DNA of 64,000 bases from PZPK01 sp965230795 (GCA_965230795.1 OZ246020.1:992001-1056000), one strand, 5' to 3'. Shown: positions 27,004 through 36,740, numbered from the stretch's first letter. Notes: generated by a model not told the origin, from the sequence alone. Numbers and translations are program-made.

Positions 27004-27954
27004 CTAAGGGTGAATGGCTTTCACCAGTCCGGCGAATGTACCAGCAATGCGCGCTGGGAAGTAAACCACATAAAACTTGGTAATCTCAAAAAACGAAATG
27101 GAATTTGAAGAGGCTCGATACAAACGAAGCGCGTAAAGGCTAATAGGGAGTGCGAGCAACAGTGCACTGGCAATCGCAAGCGAAGGCTCTGCTGATAACA
27201 GAGCCACAAGGCACACAATTGCGAAAACCAGAATCCAGATTGGAACCAGGAAGCTTGGCAGCTCCCTCAGCGGTATCTTTCTACCTCTCAGCGATTGCAG
27301 ATTTGATTGCCCACGCCATATCTCTTTTTTAAACATCTCCCTGTATGACTTGTCTTCGCCCAGATGGACATAGCTGGCTTTGGATGAGTAATAGAGCACA
27401 CCGAGTTGGGAAACGGCGTGGGTAAAGTAGTAATCCTCGCAGGTGATGAGATGCTCGGGAAACCCGCCGGATTGATCAAAAGTTGCGCGGGAAAGAAGCA
27501 GATTTCTGCCGGGTAGAAAGGTAACGGGCGTGTCTGTTTCGGCATTGCTCAGGCACGTTCGGATCCGCTCAAGCGGACAGGGCGTGTCGCCTTCGTCCTG
27601 GATTGCGCTGACCAGAACGCGAGCTGGTTCCGATTGTAGCTCTTCCAGCATAGCGCTAAGCCAGTTGCGTGAAAGGTCTATGTCCGCGTCTAGAAAAGCG
27701 ATGTATTCACCCTGACTGTGTTCGACGCCATAATTTCTTAAAGCGGAGATCGTTTCCTGCTCTGGTCGCAGAAAAATTCTCAGATTAGCCTGTGTTGAAG
27801 CCAGCTTCAGATCTTCTGGAGCGAGCACTTCATTCTGCGAAACGACGATCACCTCGATCTGCTCAAGATCGAACTCTTGTGAACAGATAGATTTGACGGT
27901 CTGACGCAGCATTTCCAGCCGTCCTTTGTGCGGGATGATAAATGAAACAAGCAT
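27004..27954 (-). CDS. Membrane-anchored glycosyltransferase family 2
   Basis: A 316-residue protein. The catalytic half has VSFIIPHKGRLEMLRQTVKS, YIAFLDADIDLSRNWL (about 87, the DxD metal site), GRNLLLSRATFDQSGGFPE and CEDYYFTHAV (about 170). Two to three hydrophobic helices near 228-275 should anchor it at the inner membrane. It probably begins the transcript that includes the GT4 and deacetylase genes. The membrane segments suggest work on a lipid-linked or large acceptor; the sugar is unknown. Confidence 0.85.
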   Translation of the reverse strand: MLVSFIIPHKGRLEMLRQTVKSICSQEFDLEQIEVIVVSQNEVLAPEDLKLASTQANLRIFLRPEQETISALRNYGVEHSQGEYIAFLDADIDLSRNWLSAMLEELQSEPARVLVSAIQDEGDTPCPLERIRTCLSNAETDTPVTFLPGRNLLLSRATFDQSGGFPEHLITCEDYYFTHAVSQLGVLYYSSKASYVHLGEDKSYREMFKKEIWRGQSNLQSLRGRKIPLRELPSFLVPIWILVFAIVCLVALLSAEPSLAIASALLLALPISLYALRLYRASSNSISFFEITKFYVVYFPARIAGTFAGLVKAIHP

Positions 27955-27979
27955 GTCGGGGTCTGTCCTTGGCGTTAGT

Positions 27980-30631
27980 TTAAATACGCTTGGCCTTTAA
28001 TCTCTTCTGCTCGAGCATTTTGGCTACTCTCTGTGAACGATAGCTCAGCCATCTCAGTTCATTCATTATAGATAGCTTTCTCAGTGCGCCGATTATCTTT
28101 AGCAGTGATCCAGTAAATATACTAACGGCTCCCGGAAGTTGAAAACCAGGATGTTTCACTTTTAAAAGTGCCGCGTCATCCAAGTCAGGGGCTGAGTGTC
28201 CGTAGTAAGTGAATGGACCTTCGTTCTGCATCATGATAGCCAAATGTCGCGAGCATTGACTTTCATTGCTAGACGATAAAACTTTAACGGTATAGTCGTG
28301 AAACTCCCTTGCCCTGGAGATCATTGCCTGCTTTCTGGTAGCGTCTTGCTCGTAGGAAGACGCCGCGAATAGAACATATGATTTTCGGAAGTCCTGTGCG
28401 GTCCAAGTGTGATTGGGATAGTCAAGGATTTCCGGTTTCTCAAGATAAGGGTATTCATTCTCAAGCATCCAGCGCGCGTAGTTCATCAAGCAGTCTCTGG
28501 CGTAATAAAACTCATCGTCATAAAGTTTCGATTTTTGTTTAACGAGTAAATATTTCACAATTGCCTGCAAGAGAATGACATATGACCATGCGTTCTCTAC
28601 ATCATCCAGGCCTCTCAGACTGACATCCTCCTCAGGGTGTAAAGTGTTTCTGATGATGGCTTCTATTTTTTGCAGCTCTTCGGGGGCGGGGGAGAGCTGG
28701 TAGCTATCGAGAATTGTGGATATGTAGTTGCCGGTACCTCGGGTCAAAGGGTATTTGAAGGGATTGAAGTATCGGTGCTTCAGCGCGGCCTTACATTTGG
28801 GGATGTCAGAACTTTTTATGTCGAGAAGCGTTTCTATTAGCGTGCCGCTGCCTTCATTTATTCTCTCAATCCAGGAGCGAATGGTTAACACGGCGGTTTT
28901 GGATATGGTGGAGCCTGTCATCAGATAGTGGTAGAGCAGGCCACTTGTATAGCAGTGCTCTGATCCAGGCCCACCGCCTTCCACTTGACCATCTTTCTGG
29001 TACTTCGAATAGGTACGGTGCGTACATGTGAATGCTTGCAGATAATGATCGGTGTGCCAGAACAGGCCGCCATTATATTCATCCCGATCTTCTTCAGTCT
29101 GGTAGACGTCTATGTCAGCAACATGTCGGGCCAGATCATCGAAGAGTTCAAACCATCGAAAATCCCCTGTTTTGGTATACATCCTGAAGAAACCGTAGAT
29201 CGAATCATACTGGTTGTTGTAGTGGGAGATAAATGCTTGGTCGCCTTTGTGTCCGATTGCTTCATGGTCAGCATACAGTTCGCCAAAATGTCGCCACCCG
29301 TATTCGTCAATCATTTCACGCTTAAGAAAATAGTTGCTGTTTCCTTCAAGTCCCTGATTAATGATCTTCTGAACGGGGTCTGGTTCAGAGGCTACGGAAA
29401 AAAACGGCAATACCCCTGTTTTAGCATAGTGTTCATTTGGAAGCGTTACCTGAACGCCACCACGCGCACCTCGCAAGGCATTATCGCCTGCGTCGAAATC
29501 GGCAAGAACGGTGTAGGTTTTGGCTTCTCCGCCTTGCAGCTCCATTGGAGATGGATAGTCTGAAGCGAAAAGCTCCAGGCGACATAAATCCTGGTCGATC
29601 TTTATCGCAGAGGGGAAGTTTTGCCAAAAGTTCTCCATGTACATGCCGCAGCGACTATCACCGGAATGAATCAGAACAGATGGTGTGGCTCGAGATCCAT
29701 GTTGCTCGCTGTTTGAACCATTTTTGCAGATATATCCCTGGATTTGATGTGGAATTCTGGCGTGCTGATCGAGATGGGTGTTACTTAACCAGTTTTTTCC
29801 GCCGCTTGACTCCTGATAAATGCTTAGGGAGTTGTCGCTGACCTTTTGCCACTTTTGTTCATTGTTCAAACGGAACAGGTAGCCCGAGTTTTCCGAGAAC
29901 TGCTTGCTGTTCAAGGAGAAGCCTTTGATGAAAGCAGAACCCTTGTCTCCCAAATCCCAAATACCACCATCGTGAAAGGCGCGATTTGGATTGTGTATTC
30001 TCAGGTTTATCGCGACATGGCCGTGGCCACTCACAAAAGCAAGCTCACAATGAAATCGACACGGCAGGGCAACTTTGTTTTCATGATCGAGTGTATCGAA
30101 AGTTCCGCCGAGTATCAGCGTGGGACGAACGCTATTTTCGAGTCCTCCGGATTCAATCGTATCAATTCGGTTGCCAATCTTTTTTCCGTCGATGGCAACC
30201 AGTTCCAGAAAATGCTCGTTTTTGAGCACGAATCTCTCGCCATGCATGGCGAAATAACGCAAGCGAAACGAGCGCTTGTCAATCGAAAATCTGTGTTCTC
30301 CAGTTGTGATACGTATTTCCTCGTCATCACCCTGGATCTCCACGGGGTTTGTCGACTCAGTAAGGTCTGCATTTTCAACAAGGTTAAGGACGGTGCTCTC
30401 ATTACTGGCAAGGCTTGTGACGAAGTCTGCTAACACCCATTTTATCGATCCGTCCGGCCAGTGGGCTGTAGCGGTAAAGTGTGATGGGACAGGTTTTCCA
30501 TCTAATGTCGACAGCTTCAAGCGATCTGAGGTATGGTGCGAGCCCTGCGGTAAAGGTATACCGCAGCGCAAGGGTTCATCGCTACGATGGGCTCCGGTGC
30601 GTTCTGATAGATGCAATTGGGTTAAAATCAT
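27980..30631 (-). CDS. Exo-rhamnogalacturonan lyase (PcRGLX/YetA)-like protein
   Basis: An 883-residue protein from the ATG at 30631 (a GTG at 30709 would add 26 residues). The N-terminal part has RCGIPLPQGSH and PDGSIKWVLADF, the pattern of the RIFT-barrel domain of PcRGLX/YetA-like proteins. A middle beta-rich part and a C-terminal alpha-helical region with tryptophan/tyrosine/histidine-rich motifs (GGLFWHTDHYLQAF, GGGPGSEHCYTSGLLYHY near 600) follow, like an alpha/alpha toroid. There is no signal peptide or C-terminal sorting signal. It may depolymerise, trim or remodel glycan in the cytoplasm, or be exported by an unseen route. Family membership is by motif memory. Confidence 0.6.
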   Translation of the reverse strand: MILTQLHLSERTGAHRSDEPLRCGIPLPQGSHHTSDRLKLSTLDGKPVPSHFTATAHWPDGSIKWVLADFVTSLASNESTVLNLVENADLTESTNPVEIQGDDEEIRITTGEHRFSIDKRSFRLRYFAMHGERFVLKNEHFLELVAIDGKKIGNRIDTIESGGLENSVRPTLILGGTFDTLDHENKVALPCRFHCELAFVSGHGHVAINLRIHNPNRAFHDGGIWDLGDKGSAFIKGFSLNSKQFSENSGYLFRLNNEQKWQKVSDNSLSIYQESSGGKNWLSNTHLDQHARIPHQIQGYICKNGSNSEQHGSRATPSVLIHSGDSRCGMYMENFWQNFPSAIKIDQDLCRLELFASDYPSPMELQGGEAKTYTVLADFDAGDNALRGARGGVQVTLPNEHYAKTGVLPFFSVASEPDPVQKIINQGLEGNSNYFLKREMIDEYGWRHFGELYADHEAIGHKGDQAFISHYNNQYDSIYGFFRMYTKTGDFRWFELFDDLARHVADIDVYQTEEDRDEYNGGLFWHTDHYLQAFTCTHRTYSKYQKDGQVEGGGPGSEHCYTSGLLYHYLMTGSTISKTAVLTIRSWIERINEGSGTLIETLLDIKSSDIPKCKAALKHRYFNPFKYPLTRGTGNYISTILDSYQLSPAPEELQKIEAIIRNTLHPEEDVSLRGLDDVENAWSYVILLQAIVKYLLVKQKSKLYDDEFYYARDCLMNYARWMLENEYPYLEKPEILDYPNHTWTAQDFRKSYVLFAASSYEQDATRKQAMISRAREFHDYTVKVLSSSNESQCSRHLAIMMQNEGPFTYYGHSAPDLDDAALLKVKHPGFQLPGAVSIFTGSLLKIIGALRKLSIMNELRWLSYRSQRVAKMLEQKRLKAKRI

Positions 30632-30764
30632 CCCTGTTACTCTCGGTGCATCCTGAAATCTGATGGGTTCACTTGCGATTTGCCCGCTGACAATGGCTTC
30701 CGAAGGCACCGGAGTATACCCCCTTGTATTCTGATGTAAATGATTTTGGATTTAAGGATATTGG

Positions 30765-32273
30765 ATGCAATCTCAAAGCAAGCGTCTCCCGTTTTCCGGC
30801 TTTCTGAGTGATTCCCGGTATTGGCCCCTGTGGTTATTGGCCGTGGTTTGGGTGGTGCTTTTCTTCGATGCCATCAGTTCCGCTGCTCGGATATGGTATG
30901 TGTCCGAAATATTTTCCCATGGTTTCTTTATACTTCCTGGCGCGGTGTATCTGATCTGGAGGATGCGTAAGCAAATCCAGTGGGATGCATTGCGGCCCAG
31001 TTATGCGGTTTTGCCTGGTCTGGTACTGGTGCTGTTGCTTGGCTTGTTCGGTTATGTGGGTGGCATCCAGGTATTTCAGCATTTTGCAGCATTTACTTCG
31101 TTTTCGCTGCTGGTCTGGTTTTTAGTGGGAAACACGATTGCACTAAAACTCTGGTTCCCGCTCTTGTTCGTTTTGTTTTCTGTGCCGGTTGGAGAGGAGC
31201 TCATTCCTACCCTGCAAGCCGTTACAGCCGATATGTCCGTATGGTTGCTGGGTTTTACGGGTATTCCCATTTTTAATACCGGACTCTACATCGAGATTCC
31301 CAATGGAAAATTTGTTGTCGCCGAAGCGTGTTCAGGTATTCGGTTTTTCATTGGCTCACTGGTCTTCGGCGCTATTTATGGCCACCTCACCTATCAGCGA
31401 TTCAGTTTTAAGTGTTTGTTCATGGTTCTGGCAATCATTGTACCTATTCTGGCCAATGCTCTTCGGGTTACGGGGATTGTCATGGCAGGCTATTACAGTG
31501 ACATGACCGTCGCAGTGGGAGCGGATCATCTGGTATACGGTTGGTTTTTCTTTGCCATTGTTTTAGTGCTTCTGATTGTGGTGGGCGAATTACTGAAAAA
31601 GATCGAGAAACCATTGTCTGACGTAAAACAGGATTTCACAGATGGTTTAGCCGATATCAAGTTAGTAAGGCGATCATCGGTGGTCGCGATTATAGTTTTG
31701 ATGCCCTTCCTGATCTGGAAGTGGGCGCTGTCCAGTCAATCAGGAGTCGCCATACCTCAAATTGAACTGGCCGAGCTGGTTGCCTTGCTCGATCTCCGAA
31801 AAAGCAACGAATGGAAAGCGGAAGTGAACGGCGCCAGCGTCGTTTTGGAAGGGCGAATGAATCGCTTCGAAGAGCCTGTTGACTTGGCGTTTTATTGGTT
31901 CGCAGCAGATGAAGAGGGGCAGGAGCTGGTATCGCGGGGCAATCGCTGGTATGACATCAATAATTGGTCGCTAAGGTCAAACTACGGTGTGTTTTCACCA
32001 GGCGGTGCCAGTTTGGAAGCTAAGGAAATTGTGTCGTCTAGCGGAGCTCAGAGACTGATTGTAGGTGGATACATGGTGGGGGGAAGCATTACGCCCAGCC
32101 CCTTGGTCGCAAAGTTGCGTCAAACATGGGATAAATTGTTCGGAGGGCAGGGGGCGGCGGCTTTGCTATTGGTGTCCAGACCACTGGTAAGCAAAGAGAT
32201 GCAATCGGTGCGGGATAGTCTCGTGGATGCTCATGACTTTGTCAGCAATGCTGCAGTGCGTCATTTGCCCTGA
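30765..32273 (+). CDS. xrtA: Exosortase A with fused EpsI domain
   Basis: A 502-residue inner-membrane transpeptidase-like protease that cleaves and probably anchors PEP-CTERM proteins. About eight membrane helices hold the three catalytic residues: Cys189 in AEACSGIR, Arg234 in ANALR and His255 in ADHLVYGW. After about residue 300 a further membrane helix leads into a periplasmic EpsI/DUF3485-like domain, so the usual separate epsI gene is fused here. An AGGAT Shine-Dalgarno is in place. It is divergent from the lyase-like gene and convergent with an acyltransferase two bases on. No PEP-CTERM substrate is encoded in the window. Confidence 0.95.
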   Translation: MQSQSKRLPFSGFLSDSRYWPLWLLAVVWVVLFFDAISSAARIWYVSEIFSHGFFILPGAVYLIWRMRKQIQWDALRPSYAVLPGLVLVLLLGLFGYVGGIQVFQHFAAFTSFSLLVWFLVGNTIALKLWFPLLFVLFSVPVGEELIPTLQAVTADMSVWLLGFTGIPIFNTGLYIEIPNGKFVVAEACSGIRFFIGSLVFGAIYGHLTYQRFSFKCLFMVLAIIVPILANALRVTGIVMAGYYSDMTVAVGADHLVYGWFFFAIVLVLLIVVGELLKKIEKPLSDVKQDFTDGLADIKLVRRSSVVAIIVLMPFLIWKWALSSQSGVAIPQIELAELVALLDLRKSNEWKAEVNGASVVLEGRMNRFEEPVDLAFYWFAADEEGQELVSRGNRWYDINNWSLRSNYGVFSPGGASLEAKEIVSSSGAQRLIVGGYMVGGSITPSPLVAKLRQTWDKLFGGQGAAALLLVSRPLVSKEMQSVRDSLVDAHDFVSNAAVRHLP

Positions 32274-32275
32274 GT

Positions 32276-32857
32276 TCAGGTTCGCTGTTTTATTATCTTC
32301 GCTGGATTGCCCGCGGCAATACTGAAATCGGGAAGGTCTTTTGATACGACCGCTCCGGCACCTACGATACATTTTTTACCAATATTCGCCATGATGACGG
32401 CGTTGTTGCCTATCCAGGTGTCTTCACCGATTGTGATTTTTTCGAAGTGTCCCCCTTGCTCCTGTATTGGTGTTTCGAGGTCGTCAAAAAGATGCTGTTT
32501 TTTGCCGCTTAGTATGTGAACGCCGCTGCCTAGCAAAACTCCCGTGCCAAGCTCGCACATGCCTACGTTGCACTGGGGTCCGATATATACGTTTTTGGAG
32601 ATAGTTGTGTTCGAGTGCGAAAAAAGTGCACCAAAACCTATAAAGCATTCGCGGGAACTCTGATGCAGGGCATAGTGATAAAAATTACGTCGCAAATAGC
32701 TTCCGGTCTTGCCGGGCACTAGACTCAACAGTTGCGAAAAGCTGGCGGTCAAGTCGTCTTTGTTTAGTAAACGGGCAAGCAGTTTGAAAAGGATGATAAA
32801 AGGCAATGCCAGCAGGGTAAAAGCAAGATCCAGAGTCGATTTCAAAAAAAGTTTCAT
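32276..32857 (-). CDS. Left-handed beta-helix (hexapeptide-repeat) acyltransferase
   Basis: A 193-residue protein. The last half shows hexapeptide repeats (IGPQCNVGMCELGTGVLLGSGVHI, then ITIGEDTWIGNNAVIMANIGKKCIVGAGAVV) and ends AAGNPAKIIKQ, the usual finish of serine/maltose O-acetyltransferase relatives. An N-terminal hydrophobic stretch may lie against the membrane. It should transfer an acetyl group from acetyl-CoA to a sugar or lipid-linked sugar. Its stop lies two bases from that of xrtA, and its start is 105 bases from the divergent deacetylase gene. Confidence 0.85.
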   Translation of the reverse strand: MKLFLKSTLDLAFTLLALPFIILFKLLARLLNKDDLTASFSQLLSLVPGKTGSYLRRNFYHYALHQSSRECFIGFGALFSHSNTTISKNVYIGPQCNVGMCELGTGVLLGSGVHILSGKKQHLFDDLETPIQEQGGHFEKITIGEDTWIGNNAVIMANIGKKCIVGAGAVVSKDLPDFSIAAGNPAKIIKQRT

Positions 32858-32962
32858 AACTGTTTGGATTTGTCATTAAGTCTGAAGATATGGATGTATA
32901 CTGTCTGCACGACAAGCCGTCGGGATTCATTATTTGGTGCTGAAAACCTTCGAGGAGGATAC

Positions 32963-33871
32963 TTGAACAGCAGTCCTGTCACTCACGCGATGACAATCGA
33001 TGTTGAAGACTACTACCATGTTGCAGCCTTTTCCAACGTAATTGATGTGCAAAAATGGCCAGAATATCCTTCCCGGGTGGAGCACAACACTCAAAGGATC
33101 TTGGAAATTTTTGATGAAAACGCGATGAAAGCGACGTTCTTCGTCCTTGGCTGGGTGGCCGAGCGCTTTCCCGGTCTGGTGAAGGAAATCGCAGATCGCG
33201 GCCATGAGGTTGCCTCCCATGGCTACAGTCATCAACTGATATACTCTCAAACTCCCGAAGTATTCAGAGAAGAAACGCGTCGGAGCAAGGAAATCCTTGA
33301 AGAGATTGTTCAGCGACCCGTGTTAGGTTACCGGGCCGCGAGTTACTCGATCACCACCAATTCCATTTGGGCCTTGGATATTCTGGCGGATTTGGGTTTT
33401 ACCTGGGATTCAAGCATTTTTCCTATCAGGCACGATCGTTATGGGATGCCAAGTAGTCCTGAACAGCCCTATGAGTTGATTACGAGCAGTGGTAGAAAGC
33501 TGATTGAATACCCCTTGACGACGGCCAAGGTGATGGGATTGTCAGTGCCTGCTGCGGGAGGAGGCTATTTTCGCCAATACCCCTACTTTTTATCCAAATT
33601 GCTTTTTCGCATAGCCAGTCGAGGCAATAGCCTTCCTCAGATTTTTTATTTACATCCTTGGGAAATTGATTCGGAGCAGCCACGGATCGATGGTGCGTCC
33701 TGGTTTTCGCGTTTTCGTCACTATACAAATCTGGATAAATGTGAGGGTCGCTTGCGGAGAATTATCAAGGATTTTAACTTTGGCACAATGACAGAAAGTC
33801 TCCGATCAATAGATATTTCAACGTCTGTTGGCATCAGTCAGCTTGAAACGGCTCGCCATCAGGCATCCTAG
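32963..33871 (+). CDS. XrtA-associated polysaccharide deacetylase (DUF3473)
   Basis: A 302-residue NodB-fold enzyme. AMTIDVEDYYHV is the catalytic Asp-Asp region, RGHEVASHGYSHQ (about 85) holds the metal histidines, and GYRAASYSIT follows. The C-terminal third, with FYLHPWEID and FRHYTNLDKCEGRL, is the DUF3473 module found next to exosortase A. I chose TTG at 32963 because AGGAGG lies just upstream; the frame extends to 32864 but adds a non-family leader. ATG 32990 is another option. It probably deacetylates the polymer or a lipid-linked precursor. The usual XrtA-associated ATPase gene is not seen nearby. Confidence 0.85.
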   Translation: MNSSPVTHAMTIDVEDYYHVAAFSNVIDVQKWPEYPSRVEHNTQRILEIFDENAMKATFFVLGWVAERFPGLVKEIADRGHEVASHGYSHQLIYSQTPEVFREETRRSKEILEEIVQRPVLGYRAASYSITTNSIWALDILADLGFTWDSSIFPIRHDRYGMPSSPEQPYELITSSGRKLIEYPLTTAKVMGLSVPAAGGGYFRQYPYFLSKLLFRIASRGNSLPQIFYLHPWEIDSEQPRIDGASWFSRFRHYTNLDKCEGRLRRIIKDFNFGTMTESLRSIDISTSVGISQLETARHQAS

Positions 33872-33930
33872 TTCCCCGCTGTTGTGTATGAATTTTTATT
33901 CCCGGTCAGAAAAAGGATAGTAGTTGGATA

Positions 33931-35250
33931 ATGGCAAGTGAACTCCCCGAAGATGTCATGTCGAACCTGGAAACCTTGCAGGATCGCAAAGGAATGCTGT
34001 CGCGAAAAATCGGCGAAGCCAAGAAATCCGGTTTGCCTGTGGAAACGCTTATCCGTGAGATGAAACAAGTTACCTCCCGGATTAAAGAACTCACCAATGT
34101 TAAAGAAGGCTCATCCAGAGAAACCGAAGCAAAAAAGGTGGATGATGCGGAAGAATCCATAATACGGGCTGAACCTCCCCATTTTCTGGCTCCTGTCGTT
34201 TTTAGGGACGTTGATGATGGTGTCACGGTCGAGCTGGCGGAAGCGGATCCGCAGCGCTGGGATGATTATGTCTCGAAAACAATGGGAAGTAACGGCTATC
34301 TTCGTTGGGGCTTTAGAATACTGATTGAAAATGCCTTTGGTCATCAGTGTTTTTATTTGAATGCTCTTGATCCGCGAGGCAAGGTTGTTGGTGTGTTGCC
34401 ACTGGTACAAATCAAAAGTCGTTTGTTTGGCAATTATTTTGTTTCAATTCCCTTCTTCAACTATGGCGGTGTGCTGGCCGATTCGCCAGCCATTGAAAGC
34501 GCACTCTTGAATGGTGCAATAGAACTGGCTAGAAAGCACGGGGCGGGGCATATAGAGCTGAGAGGGGTTCGCCAGAGAACAGACTGGCTTGAAAAAAGCA
34601 GCAAGGTATCGATGTTGCTTCGTTTGCCGAAGGATGATGAGACGCTTTTTCAGCGCATAGGAAGCAAGGTAAGAGCGCAGATCAGAAAGGCTGACAGGTT
34701 TTCCTTCAGGTTTATACTGGGCAAGCAAGAATGTATTGATGATTTTTATGCCGTATTTGCTCAAAATATGCGAGATCTTGGTACGCCTGTGTATGCTAAA
34801 CAGTTTTTCTACGAGCTCTTTCAGGGCGATTTGATTGGCGATGCACATGTGGCTGTGTTGTATCTCAATGAAAAGCCAGTCTCGGCCGCTATACTTGTTG
34901 GTTTTAAGGATACGCTGGAGATACCCTGGGCTTCGACTTTAAAGTCGGTAAATGCCACGAATGCCAACATGATGCTTTACTGGAGCGTTTTGAAAAGCGC
35001 CATCGCGAAAGGATATCGCTATTTCGATTTCGGGCGTTCTTCTCCGGACGCCGGCACCTATCGTTTCAAGCGACAGTGGGGGGCCGAACCTGTTCCATTA
35101 TATTGGCAATACTGGTTGTCACAAGGAGACGAGTTGCCCGAGCTGAATCCGAATAATCCCAAGTACAAATTGTTGATAGCGATGTGGAAAAAGCTTCCGG
35201 TCTGGTTGACAAAAATAGTGGGGCCATTTGTCGTAAAAAGCTTGCCTTAG
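33931..35250 (+). CDS. FemAB-like protein, XrtA/PEP-CTERM-associated (TIGR03019)
   Basis: A 439-residue cytoplasmic protein. Residues 1-85 are charged and helical with a coiled-coil look (LQDRKGMLSRKI..., LIREMKQVTSRIKEL). A tandem GNAT-like FemAB fold follows, with GSKVRAQIRKADRF (about 245), YFDFGRSSPDAGTYRFKRQWGAEPVPLYWQYW (about 370-400) as the signature ending. FemAB proteins use aminoacyl-tRNA to add amino acids; in XrtA loci the substrate is unproven but may be an amino-acid substituent on the glycan. The N-terminal helical part may bind tRNA or a partner (inference). Confidence 0.85.
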   Translation: MASELPEDVMSNLETLQDRKGMLSRKIGEAKKSGLPVETLIREMKQVTSRIKELTNVKEGSSRETEAKKVDDAEESIIRAEPPHFLAPVVFRDVDDGVTVELAEADPQRWDDYVSKTMGSNGYLRWGFRILIENAFGHQCFYLNALDPRGKVVGVLPLVQIKSRLFGNYFVSIPFFNYGGVLADSPAIESALLNGAIELARKHGAGHIELRGVRQRTDWLEKSSKVSMLLRLPKDDETLFQRIGSKVRAQIRKADRFSFRFILGKQECIDDFYAVFAQNMRDLGTPVYAKQFFYELFQGDLIGDAHVAVLYLNEKPVSAAILVGFKDTLEIPWASTLKSVNATNANMMLYWSVLKSAIAKGYRYFDFGRSSPDAGTYRFKRQWGAEPVPLYWQYWLSQGDELPELNPNNPKYKLLIAMWKKLPVWLTKIVGPFVVKSLP

Positions 35251-35335
35251 CTTTCGATAGGGAAAGTGAGTTTTGTTTAACGGTCTGGTATAAAGTTTTT
35301 GAAAACCGGACATCAAATATATTGGTAGGAATAGT

Positions 35336-36658
35336 ATGAAAGTTTCAATCTTCGGCACAGGTTATGTTGGTCTGGTGACAGGTGCGTGTTTAGCGGATGT
35401 TGGCCACGATGTTATGTGTGTGGATGTTGATGAGAGCAAGGTGAACAAGCTAAACCAAGGTTTCATTCCGATTTACGAGCCTGGACTCGAACCGATAGTA
35501 AAAAACAACTTTGCCGCCGGAAACCTGAAGTTTACGACGAACGCAGAAGAAGCGATTCAGCATGCCCGGCTGCAGTTCATTGCGGTCGGCACTCCTCCTG
35601 ATGAAGATGGTTCGGCAGATTTGCAGTACGTGTTAAAAGTAGCGGAAACGATTGCCACACATATGCAGGACGAGAAAATCGTAATTGATAAGTCCACGGT
35701 GCCGGTAGGTACAGGCGATAAGGTCAGTGCCAAAATATCAGAGGTATTGAAAGCGCGCGGTGTAAATATTCCCTATGACGTTGTATCGAACCCGGAGTTC
35801 TTGAAAGAGGGGGCAGCGGTTGGTGATTTTATGAAGCCGGATCGCATCGTCATTGGTATTTCCCGTCCAGAGTCGGAAGCCCCCATGCGCGAGCTTTATG
35901 CACCGTTCAACAGGAATCACGACAAGGTGTTGTTTATGGATGTGCGTTCGGCAGAGCTAACCAAGTATGCTGCCAACGCGATGCTTGCCACCAAAATCAG
36001 TTTTATGAATGAAATGGCAAATCTGGCCGAACGCTTGGATGCGGATATTGAGCAAGTGCGTCTGGGAATTGGTTCGGATCCCCGTATCGGTTATCACTTT
36101 ATTTATCCCGGGGCTGGCTATGGCGGGTCTTGTTTTCCAAAAGATGTTCAGGCGCTGACACGAATAGCCAATTCTGTTGGCTACGAAGCCGAGCTCGTGC
36201 AGGCAGTTGAAAGCGTAAACAACAGGCAAAAGCATCGTTTGTTTGAAAAGCTTAGTAAGTATTTTGACGGTAAGCTGTCAGGTAAAACGATTGCCGTTTG
36301 GGGCTTGGCTTTCAAACCAGAAACGGACGATATGCGGGAAGCGCCTTCGAGAGTGTTGATGGAATCGCTTTGGGCTTCGGGTGCGAAAGTGAAGGCATAC
36401 GATCCTGAAGCGGGCGAAGAATGTCGCCGCATTTATGGGGACAGAGATGACCTTGACCTGGTTGAGTCTAAAGAATCAGCGATTGATGGAGCGGATGCAC
36501 TGGTTATTTGCACGGAGTGGAAGGCCTTTCGAGCCATGGATTATGAAGCAGTCAAATCGTCCTTGAAAACGCCGGTGATAGTTGATGGCAGAAATCTGTA
36601 CGATCCGGTGATCGTGAAATCCTATGGTTTGGATTACTTGCCTATCGGGCGCAAGTGA
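35336..36658 (+). CDS. ugd: UDP-glucose 6-dehydrogenase
   Basis: A 440-residue NAD-dependent dehydrogenase that oxidises UDP-glucose to UDP-glucuronic acid. MKVSIFGTGYVGLVTGACLAD is the Rossmann GxGxxG start; DKSTVPVGTGDKV, YDVVSNPEFLKEGAAVGDF (about 150) and PGAGYGGSCFPKDVQAL (about 260, with the catalytic cysteine) follow; GLAFKPETDDMREAPS near 322 is the C-terminal domain signature. AGGAA precedes the ATG. It supplies a uronic acid donor, which may be what the asparagine synthase-like enzyme amidates. UDP-glucose rather than GDP-mannose is favoured by overall pattern. Confidence 0.9.
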   Translation: MKVSIFGTGYVGLVTGACLADVGHDVMCVDVDESKVNKLNQGFIPIYEPGLEPIVKNNFAAGNLKFTTNAEEAIQHARLQFIAVGTPPDEDGSADLQYVLKVAETIATHMQDEKIVIDKSTVPVGTGDKVSAKISEVLKARGVNIPYDVVSNPEFLKEGAAVGDFMKPDRIVIGISRPESEAPMRELYAPFNRNHDKVLFMDVRSAELTKYAANAMLATKISFMNEMANLAERLDADIEQVRLGIGSDPRIGYHFIYPGAGYGGSCFPKDVQALTRIANSVGYEAELVQAVESVNNRQKHRLFEKLSKYFDGKLSGKTIAVWGLAFKPETDDMREAPSRVLMESLWASGAKVKAYDPEAGEECRRIYGDRDDLDLVESKESAIDGADALVICTEWKAFRAMDYEAVKSSLKTPVIVDGRNLYDPVIVKSYGLDYLPIGRK

Positions 36659-36740
36659 TAGTCACTCTATTATGTCTCGGTTAGAGAGAAGCCGGTGTCT
36701 GCTATTATCCTGAGACGGTTTAGTCAATGCTCGGAAAATT

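Noticed and set aside
29846..30433. 195-codon plus-strand frame
   Set aside because: Lies wholly inside the lyase-like gene on the other strand, which has clear domain motifs; treated as a shadow frame.
35283..35311. Inverted repeat GTCTGGT/ACCGGAC before ugd
   Set aside because: Seven bases with a G-T pair and a 15-base loop, without a T run; too weak to call an operator or terminator.
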